DNA of 64,000 nucleotides from an uncultured Gammaproteobacteria bacterium (GTDB taxonomy: Bacteria; Pseudomonadota; Gammaproteobacteria; Arenicellales; Poriferihabitantaceae): positions 157,446-221,445 of the forward strand of contig CAMYNW010000004.1 in assembly GCA_947259885.1 (NCBI GenBank), read 5' to 3'. The notes under the pieces were generated by a model, which was not told the DNA's origin, ran no database searches, and saw nothing but the letters and a program-made list of their open reading frames with translations. Shown piece after piece: positions 58,253-64,000 of the stretch. Position 1 is the first letter of the stretch, and every line of letters starts with the position of its first letter. The position numbers and the translations under genes are program-made.

Positions 58253-58978
58253 ATGGTCAGTAACGAACTCGGTATATTGGTTACCGCGGCGGTGTCGCTG
58301 GGCGCTGGATTTATCAGGGGATTTACCGGGTTCGGTGGACCGGCCTTCATGCTGGCAATCCTGACTTTGTTCTATACGCCAATTGCGATTCTTGGAAAAA
58401 TTCTGGTGGTGGATCTGACTTCAAGCAGCTATTTATTTCTGAAAATTCGCAGAGAGATTAACTGGAAACAGACGGCGCTGCTGGCGATTCCAACCATGAT
58501 TACGATGCCGTTGGGACAATGGTTGCTGTTGACTATCGATCCGTCTTATATGCGCAGAGTGATTGCGGCAATTATTCTGGGTGCGTGCATAGTGATGTTA
58601 TTGGGGATTCGTTATAAACGTCCTCTCAAATTTCCGGCATTGATTATTCTGGGAATGGTGTCCGGGATCGTATTTGGTGCAACCTATATTGCGCTGATAG
58701 TAGTGGCGGCTGTGTTGCTAGGCCCCTACGGTAAGAATACTGCCCGTACCCTGATCATTTCATGGACATTTATTGTCGCGGTCTGGTACGGAATCATTTC
58801 TTTCATCAGCGGCACCACAGTGGTTGAAGATATTTATATTGCAGCGCCGGGTGCTGTGCTTTATTTCGCCGGTGTGTGGCTGGGGTCTCGCATGTTCAAT
58901 ACAGCCGCCGAAAGCAGCTACCGACGGGTTGCGTTGCTTACTCTGCTGATACTTTCGGTCCTCGGAATTGTGAATTGA
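58253..58978 (+). CDS. TauE/SafE-family (TSUP) membrane transporter
   Basis: A 241-residue protein with about eight membrane helices. SLGAGFIRGFTGFGGPAFMLAIL is the first-repeat TauE/SafE signature and LGMVSGIVFGATYIALIVVAAVLLGP the second. Members export sulphite, sulphoacetate or related anions. It has no coupled neighbours, with about 200 bp of free sequence on both sides. Confidence 0.88.
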   Translation: MVSNELGILVTAAVSLGAGFIRGFTGFGGPAFMLAILTLFYTPIAILGKILVVDLTSSSYLFLKIRREINWKQTALLAIPTMITMPLGQWLLLTIDPSYMRRVIAAIILGACIVMLLGIRYKRPLKFPALIILGMVSGIVFGATYIALIVVAAVLLGPYGKNTARTLIISWTFIVAVWYGIISFISGTTVVEDIYIAAPGAVLYFAGVWLGSRMFNTAAESSYRRVALLTLLILSVLGIVN

Positions 58979-59173
58979 GCGGCCATTTAAAGTCACTTGA
59001 CTTGGCTAAACAGCGAATAGATTAGTTATGCGGGAAAAATGATGACGCTGTTTCGGGTATTTTGCTAAGCAGTTTTGTTAGGTCGTGATCACACTAATTC
59101 AGCGGATGCTCAATCAATTGAATATTTAGGTAAGATAACCAGGTTTAAATCATCGAACCTATAGGATGGCCAC

Positions 59174-60106
59174 ATGAAGACTGATGCCAGTTCTGCCACC
59201 AAAGAAGGATTCAATCAGTGGACCATCCCTTGGGACGCGCCTGCTGGGTCTGAGATCGACGCCATCAACGCCGGTACTTTTCAGTCCGAAGACTTTGAAA
59301 TCAGTGATGAAGAGATTGCCAGCTACCAACGTGACGGTGTGCTGTTTCTCAAAGGCGCGTTCAGCGACTGGGTTGAGCCCCTGAGAAAAGGTCTTGAGCG
59401 AAACCTTACTTCACCCGAGAGCTATCGATTTCCTGCTGAAAGCACCTCTGCTGATGCACCCGGAAGGTTTTTCGACAGCTACTGCAACTGGACGCTGATC
59501 CCGGAATTCGAGCAGTTTGTTTTCTACTCCGGCGCGGCGGCGTTGGCGGGTAAAGCGATGCAGGCGAGTTATGCTCAGTTTTTTCACGAGCATGTTTTTA
59601 TGAAGGAAGCGGGAACCCAACGCCCGACGCCATTCCACCAGGACATTCCATATTATTGTGTCTCTGGTGACCAGGGTGTTTCTGTATATGTTGCACTGGA
59701 TCCCGTAGATGAAGATATGTCGGTCAAGTATGTGAAGGGATCACATCTGTGGGGCAAGACCTATCTTCCGAAGGTCTGGTTGACCGATTCTGACTTTAAC
59801 GTCGACGATGAAGGGTACGATGGTGCAGTGCCGGATATCATGGGGCACACTTATTTATACGATCTGGCTCATTGGCAGTTGGAGCCGGGTGATACTATTT
59901 TGTTTAACTTTAGAACCATTCACGGCACTACTGAAGGCGTGATGCGCGATAAGCGGAGTGCGTTTTCTACTCGGTGGATGGGAGATGACATGCGCTACCT
60001 GGGTCGAACAGGCGAAACCTCTCCACCCTATATCAATACCGAAATGGTGAACGGAGACAGAATGCGTGAAGATTGGTTTCCCATTATCTGGCGACGCCAG
60101 GACTGA
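59174..60106 (+). CDS. Phytanoyl-CoA dioxygenase (PhyH) family oxygenase
   Basis: A 310-residue Fe(II)/2-oxoglutarate oxygenase. The iron ligands are H155 and D157 (TPFHQDIPYY) and H250 (RTIHGTTEG); the Arg for 2-oxoglutarate follows in DKRSAFSTRWMGDD. YQRDGVLFLKGAFSDWVEPLRKGLERNL is the common N-terminal segment. It lies three bases before a Rieske oxygenase gene, so the two oxygenases form an operon. The substrate is likely a small polar metabolite but unknown. Confidence 0.88.
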   Translation: MKTDASSATKEGFNQWTIPWDAPAGSEIDAINAGTFQSEDFEISDEEIASYQRDGVLFLKGAFSDWVEPLRKGLERNLTSPESYRFPAESTSADAPGRFFDSYCNWTLIPEFEQFVFYSGAAALAGKAMQASYAQFFHEHVFMKEAGTQRPTPFHQDIPYYCVSGDQGVSVYVALDPVDEDMSVKYVKGSHLWGKTYLPKVWLTDSDFNVDDEGYDGAVPDIMGHTYLYDLAHWQLEPGDTILFNFRTIHGTTEGVMRDKRSAFSTRWMGDDMRYLGRTGETSPPYINTEMVNGDRMREDWFPIIWRRQD

Positions 60107-60109
60107 GAT

Positions 60110-61246
60110 ATGGGGGTACGCAAGCAAACCTTGAAGAATCTGCCCAAGGGTAATCGCGGCAGCTTTAATATCGATCCTCTGGATTCCCCGACCTTGCCTT
60201 CGCGGTTTTACACAGACAACGAAATCTATCAGCGCGAGTTGACTCATCTTCATCAGAAAACCTGGTGTTACGTTGGGCACATTTCCGATGTGGCTGAACC
60301 GCGCAGTTATTTTACCGACACCATTGCGCATCAGCCTGTTGTTGTCATCAAGGGTGATGACGCTGTCATTCGCGCCTTCTTTAACGTTTGTCAACATCGC
60401 GGTCATGAGCTGCTTAAGGGTCGTGGGAAACTGGGTAAAGGTGTTTCATGCCCCTACCACGCCTGGATGTATAACCTTGAGGGCGCGCTGGTGCGTGCAC
60501 CCCATACCGAACAACTTGAGGGATTCGATAAGTCGCAGTATTCACTACGCACACTGCCCATCGCCTTTGCTGCTGGACTGATCTTTGTCAACCTGGATCC
60601 CGAATGTGAGCCTTTCGACACTGAAATGGCCAAGTTCGGTCCCTCAATTTCAAAACAGATTCCGGATATTGAGCAATATGTCGCGGCTTATCGGTTGCAC
60701 TATGACATCAAGGCCAACTGGAAAACCGTGGTGGATAACTTTTCCGAGGCCTACCACATTCCGGTGGCGCACCCTCAGCTCGCCAAAGTTCTTGACCAGG
60801 GCATGGACGAGTTTCAGGAAGAGTACCGCTGGAGTTATATCCTGTATCGCAGCCGTACCGGTTTCGAAGGTCTGGAACTGGAGCAAGGGTCGCCCTATAT
60901 TGCGTGGCAGGCCTGGCCCCATTTATGTATGTTGAGTCTCCCCGGGTCGGCGAATCTGATCGTGCTCAGGATGGCCCCCGATGGCGTGGACAGATGCGCA
61001 GAGCGAGTTGATATCTATACACCAGAGGGAGATGCCGAGACGGACAAGAATTTGATTGCGATAAAGGACCTGTTTATGAACATGTTTAACCAGGAAGACA
61101 TCGCTATTGTAGAGAGTGTTCAGCGCGGTATGTCGAGCCTCGGTTATGACCAGGGGCGCTATGTCTGCGATGCCGCGGAATCCTGGTTTTCCGAAACCCT
61201 GCTGCATGGTTTCCATATGCAGGTGCTGGAGGCATTAGAAGAGTAG
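60110..61246 (+). CDS. Rieske non-haem iron oxygenase, alpha subunit (choline monooxygenase/GbcA-like)
   Basis: A 378-residue ring-hydroxylase-type oxygenase. The Rieske cluster ligands are C94-x-H96 and C114-x2-H117 (CQHRGHELLKG, CPYHAWMYN). The mononuclear iron site is VVDNFSEAYHIPVAH with H216 and H221 and bridging D209. The overall style matches quaternary-amine demethylases and choline monooxygenase rather than true aromatic dioxygenases. No reductase gene is adjacent, so the electron donor must be encoded elsewhere. It is preceded by the PhyH gene and followed by a GNAT gene. Confidence 0.9.
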   Translation: MGVRKQTLKNLPKGNRGSFNIDPLDSPTLPSRFYTDNEIYQRELTHLHQKTWCYVGHISDVAEPRSYFTDTIAHQPVVVIKGDDAVIRAFFNVCQHRGHELLKGRGKLGKGVSCPYHAWMYNLEGALVRAPHTEQLEGFDKSQYSLRTLPIAFAAGLIFVNLDPECEPFDTEMAKFGPSISKQIPDIEQYVAAYRLHYDIKANWKTVVDNFSEAYHIPVAHPQLAKVLDQGMDEFQEEYRWSYILYRSRTGFEGLELEQGSPYIAWQAWPHLCMLSLPGSANLIVLRMAPDGVDRCAERVDIYTPEGDAETDKNLIAIKDLFMNMFNQEDIAIVESVQRGMSSLGYDQGRYVCDAAESWFSETLLHGFHMQVLEALEE

Positions 61247-61272
61247 CTGTTGCTCGACGGTTGAAAAATTAC

Positions 61273-61719
61273 ATGAGAATAATCCGGGCAACAGAACAAC
61301 ACGTCGACGCAGTCGCCCATCTGTTCGATCTCTATCGCCAGTTCTATGAATGCGAGCCGGATTTAGGGTTGGCGAGGGAGTTTATCGGGGCGCGTATTGA
61401 GGGTGCCGAATCGATTATATTTGTCGCCGAGAAAAATGATCAGCAGCTGCAAGGATTTGTGCAGCTCTACCCATCGTTCTGTTCGGTCGAAGCGATCAAA
61501 ATCCAGATACTCTATGACCTCTATGTGGAGGCGGAGAGTCGTAAACAGGGTGTAGCCGAGGCATTAATGCGGCGGGCTTCTGCCTATGCCAAAGAGACGG
61601 GTGCTGCGCGCGTCGACTTATTGACCGCGAAAACCAATCAGGCCGGACAGCACCTCTATGAAAAACTGGGCTATAAGATCGTCAACCAGGATTTCCACGC
61701 CTATTCATTGTATCCCTGA
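61273..61719 (+). CDS. GNAT-family N-acetyltransferase
   Basis: A 148-residue acetyltransferase. LYDLYVEAESRKQGVAEALMRRA is motif A with the acetyl-CoA pyrophosphate loop (R-K-Q-G-V-A), and AKTNQAGQHLYEKLGYKIV is motif B. An in-frame TTG at 61261 would add four residues. It lies 26 bases after the Rieske gene and is probably co-transcribed. Substrate unknown. Confidence 0.88.
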   Translation: MRIIRATEQHVDAVAHLFDLYRQFYECEPDLGLAREFIGARIEGAESIIFVAEKNDQQLQGFVQLYPSFCSVEAIKIQILYDLYVEAESRKQGVAEALMRRASAYAKETGAARVDLLTAKTNQAGQHLYEKLGYKIVNQDFHAYSLYP

Positions 61720-61811
61720 AACGCAAACCTCGCTGGAACACCGGTTTTAGTTCAGTGTTTAATAAAATATAATCATCAATGGTAGGGGAGATCAAGATTG
61801 GGGGTGATCTG

Positions 61812-62798
61812 ATGCGATTACAAAAATTGTCCCGGGTGAGCATGAGCATGACCCTGTCGCTAAGCTTTTTGTGTTCTTTTTCTGGTTATACAAAAGATTT
61901 TTATAAGTACCAGGACGAGAACGGCCAGTGGGTATTTTCAGATACACCGCCACTGTCCGAATCCATTGATCCAGAAAAGGTTGAAACCAAAGTGCTGGAG
62001 TTTTTCGAACCCAGCCGCCTGATTGCGATAAAAAACAACGGGCCGTCAGACTCACCCCGATTGGTTGCCATCAACGATAGTTATGCGCCGGTTGAGGTGC
62101 GGATGACCTTCAGCTCCGATACCCGAAACGTGTTGATCAATGGTGACGCGAGAACCCGCGAAGTCACCGAAGTGGTGCCGGCCAGAAGTGAAAAACTGAT
62201 GGCAAAGATCGAGCCCTATAAAGGTAAGAGCTGGCGATATCGATATCAGGTGGAAGCGATTATGGGAGCGCCAGTGAAGTCCGCCGCGGGATTAAACCTG
62301 GGTCAAACCGGTTATCGTTATCCGTTTGAGGACGATAAAGCGTTTATTATCAGCCAGGGATTCAACGGCAGGTTCAGCCATCAGTCTCCCACTAGTCGGC
62401 ACGCGGTCGATATCAGCATGCCTGAGGGTACGCCTATTTTGGCAGCCAGGTCCGGCACCGTGGTAGCAAGAGAAGACTATTTTTTCCGTGGCGGTATTCG
62501 GGAAGAGTTCTATGAGCGCTCCAACTTTGTCAAGATTCTGCATGACGATGGAAGCATGGCGGATTATGTGCACCTCGAACTGGACAGCATTGTGGTGACA
62601 TCGGGTCAACGCGTGGAAGAGGGTGACCTTCTCGGCAGGTCGGGCAGCACCGGATATTCAAGCGGGCCCCATTTACATTTTGTGATCAGCCAGAATCAAG
62701 GAATGAAGCTTTTATCGATCCCGTTTACATTTCGAAATCCTGCAACCGGGGAAGAAATTGTACCGAGGCAGGGTTTGCGACTTGCTAGTAGAAACTGA
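61812..62798 (+). CDS. Exported M23 metallopeptidase with DUF4124 domain
   Basis: A 328-residue exported protein: signal peptide, DUF4124 segment (DFYKYQDENGQWVFSDTPP), a beta domain, then an M23 (LytM) peptidase. The zinc site is complete: SRHAVDISMPEGTPI (H and D) and SSGPHLHFVIS (HxH). It should cut or remodel murein. ATG at 61812 follows GGGGGTGA; an ATG at 61779 would add 11 residues. Confidence 0.92.
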   Translation: MRLQKLSRVSMSMTLSLSFLCSFSGYTKDFYKYQDENGQWVFSDTPPLSESIDPEKVETKVLEFFEPSRLIAIKNNGPSDSPRLVAINDSYAPVEVRMTFSSDTRNVLINGDARTREVTEVVPARSEKLMAKIEPYKGKSWRYRYQVEAIMGAPVKSAAGLNLGQTGYRYPFEDDKAFIISQGFNGRFSHQSPTSRHAVDISMPEGTPILAARSGTVVAREDYFFRGGIREEFYERSNFVKILHDDGSMADYVHLELDSIVVTSGQRVEEGDLLGRSGSTGYSSGPHLHFVISQNQGMKLLSIPFTFRNPATGEEIVPRQGLRLASRN

Positions 62799-62862
62799 GA
62801 ATTGGCTCAGAGGATATACGCGCTTTTGGTTATACTCTAGCGTGTTCTTATAGTAGATTTAA

Positions 62863-63291
62863 ATGAAGATTTCAGAGTCTGTTTTCGCCGCGATCACGGA
62901 TATCAATCAGGATTCCCCGTTCACGCTGAGGGTGCGCGGTCAGTGCATGGTGCCGGTGATCTGTTGCGGCGCCGAAGTGGTGGTCACCCGGAAAAAAAAC
63001 TATCTGCCAGGAGATATCATCGTCTTTCGCAGTCGGGACGGCACACTTCTTGCCCACAGATTACTTGCGATCTATAGAAAGGATGGCATTTGGAAGGCGT
63101 TGGCGAAGCCTGATCGTTCAGAGCGCTCTGATGCGGCGGTGGCGGTCAGGGATATACTCGGTCATATTCGTGTTTCCGGTGGGATTCCGGTCATTCACCG
63201 CCTCGAATCATTGCGAGTTGGCCTTTTTATCCTACTTAAAAGCGGGTGGCGAAAAATGAGGCCGAGGCAGTTGCCCCTGATCAATAATTGA
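62863..63291 (+). CDS. Signal peptidase/S24-fold protein with Cys at the nucleophile position
   Basis: A 142-residue protein of the S24/S26 beta fold. LRVRGQCMVPVICCGAEVVVTR aligns with the GxSMxP motif of signal peptidases but has C28 where Ser is expected. PGDIIVFRSRDGTLLAHRLLAI supplies H65, as in Ser-His (SipW-type) forms. The result would be a Cys-His pair. No membrane anchor is evident. It converges on a SPASM radical SAM gene; such peptidase-like proteins accompany some peptide-modification clusters. Catalysis is unproven. Confidence 0.68.
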   Translation: MKISESVFAAITDINQDSPFTLRVRGQCMVPVICCGAEVVVTRKKNYLPGDIIVFRSRDGTLLAHRLLAIYRKDGIWKALAKPDRSERSDAAVAVRDILGHIRVSGGIPVIHRLESLRVGLFILLKSGWRKMRPRQLPLINN

Positions 63292-63341
63292 GTCTCAGCG
63301 AGCCGTTTTGATCGAGTCGAATAAAGTTATCCGGTAACGCT

Positions 63342-64000
63342 CTATTTGCAGGGGCTTTGACACTGCCCGCAATGTCCTTTTTGTAAATTCTCCTCAACCG
63401 CCAGACAAAATAAAGGCGCACCCAACTGTTTGGGTGGTGCATCGGTAAACCGCTTTGCCGCCTCGACCGCTCTGTTGCGCGCCCTCGTGAATAGCGGTGA
63501 ATGGTTCCAGATCTCATCAATGGACTGATCGTGGAGATTGCCTGCGGCTTCCTGAAGATGCATGCAGGCATTCACGTTTCCATAGGGGTCAATGTCGACC
63601 CCGGACACACCCACGCCACAGGTTGCGGTCTCCTCTGGGTCATGTTCCACCGTGTTGTCTTGTACGACGATCTTGTCACGTTCGCCTCGCCGACTTTTAT
63701 GGCAGTCAGCGATATAATCCCAGGTTGACTCTTTGGGCTGAATCGAGAGTGGAGCGAGGTCACCATTGTCTCTCGGCGCAACCGGCCCCTGAAAGCGCAG
63801 GGGCACATCGAGTTGATCACACAGATCAAACATATTGTCGATCTGATGCTCATTCCATCGGGTGGGCGTCGACACCACGCCCATTCGCAGCCCAGCAGCT
63901 TTTGCCGCGGCAATGTTCTTTACCAGACGCTCATGGCTTCCAGGCACCCTGGTCTGCCTGTCATGCACCTCGGCCGAGGCACCGTGCAAAGAGACTTCGA
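63342..64000 (-). CDS. Radical SAM/SPASM protein, C-terminal part (cut by window edge)
   Basis: The frame runs off the right edge, so the CxxxCxxC cluster is not seen. VSLHGASAEVHDRQTR is the mid-barrel motif of SPASM-type radical SAM enzymes. The SPASM Cys set follows: CGVGVSGVDIDPYGNVNACMHL, then FCLAVEENLQKGHCGQCQSPC, enough for auxiliary [4Fe-4S] clusters. These enzymes modify peptides or proteins (anSME, PqqE, RiPP maturases). No precursor peptide is seen in the 50-base gap to the convergent neighbour; one may lie beyond the edge. Confidence 0.85.
   Translation of the reverse strand, partial: EVSLHGASAEVHDRQTRVPGSHERLVKNIAAAKAAGLRMGVVSTPTRWNEHQIDNMFDLCDQLDVPLRFQGPVAPRDNGDLAPLSIQPKESTWDYIADCHKSRRGERDKIVVQDNTVEHDPEETATCGVGVSGVDIDPYGNVNACMHLQEAAGNLHDQSIDEIWNHSPLFTRARNRAVEAAKRFTDAPPKQLGAPLFCLAVEENLQKGHCGQCQSPCK

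Noticed and set aside
1..64000. CRISPR arrays, tRNA or rRNA genes, insertion sequences, prophage
   Set aside because: No regularly spaced repeats, no cloverleaf or rRNA segments, and no transposase or integrase reading frames were recognised by eye; a covariance-model scan would be needed to exclude small RNAs.

Overview
The window looks like a chromosomal segment of a marine- or sediment-type gammaproteobacterium. The reasons are moderate GC, Slp-type outer-membrane lipoproteins, YbbN, many binding-protein-dependent importers, several non-haem iron oxygenases, DMT exporters and c-type respiratory proteins. The phylogeny is an inference: no rRNA, tRNA or other marker gene lies in the window. 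I see no CRISPR array, insertion sequence, integrase or prophage. About 60 protein genes are supported, three of them clearly broken.

Layout. 1-7 kb: end of a RES-domain gene, a lone receiver domain, a YbdK-type carboxylate-amine ligase divergent from a class I glutamine amidotransferase, a cold-shock gene with long leader and strong terminator, an aminopropyltransferase-fold protein, two tandem Slp lipoproteins, an FNR-box-preceded hemerythrin, and YbbN. 7-12.4 kb: an oligopeptide ABC importer with a fused double ATPase. 12.4-23.2 kb: HExxH lipoprotein, aldo/keto reductase, NTF2-like protein, phnDCEE importer, SLC13/RCK carrier, histidine phosphatase, small lipoproteins and a TPR lipoprotein. 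23.2-27.3 kb: a 12-haem cytochrome c with a perfect FNR/ANR box upstream, and a Tat-exported multicopper oxidase. 27.7-31.3 kb: Old-Yellow-Enzyme-type flavoprotein, (amino)benzoate-CoA-ligase-like enzyme, thioesterase. 31.4-35.5 kb: prephenate dehydratase, then a tight run of choline/ethanolamine kinase, phosphoethanolamine N-methyltransferase and an MFS carrier. 35.5-41.2 kb: a TetR gene and a RidA gene, each interrupted by one in-frame stop, a TauD-type dioxygenase, three DMT transporters and a VOC protein.

41.3-51.3 kb is a respiratory island. It has two divergent haem-copper oxidase-superfamily catalytic subunits, both lacking the usual active-site tyrosine, as in known nitric oxide reductase families. 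With them are two SCO copper chaperones, a bacteriohemerythrin, a CuA subunit II, a 53-residue one-helix protein, haem O synthase, and an unusual cytochrome b / 2x[4Fe-4S] ferredoxin / MvhD(FlpD)-like fusion. 51.4-57.3 kb: a broken lipoprotein gene, a potD-potBCA polyamine-type importer, and a DUF420 (CtaM-like) protein with a 60-residue membrane protein. 57.4-64 kb: peptide deformylase, TauE/SafE permease, PhyH dioxygenase + Rieske oxygenase + GNAT, DUF4124-M23 peptidase, and at the right edge a signal-peptidase-like protein with Cys at the nucleophile position beside a SPASM radical SAM enzyme.

Most notable: (1) a kinase/methyltransferase pair that could make phosphocholine by direct methylation of phosphoethanolamine, a route known mainly from plants, nematodes and Plasmodium; (2) the putative NO-reductase island with the cyt b-ferredoxin-MvhD fusion; (3) the FNR-box-preceded 12-haem cytochrome; (4) adjacent TetR and RidA genes each with a single stop codon. 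Two perfect FNR/ANR boxes (hemerythrin, 12-haem cytochrome), the predicted NO reductases and the hemerythrins together suggest adaptation to low oxygen and nitrosative stress.
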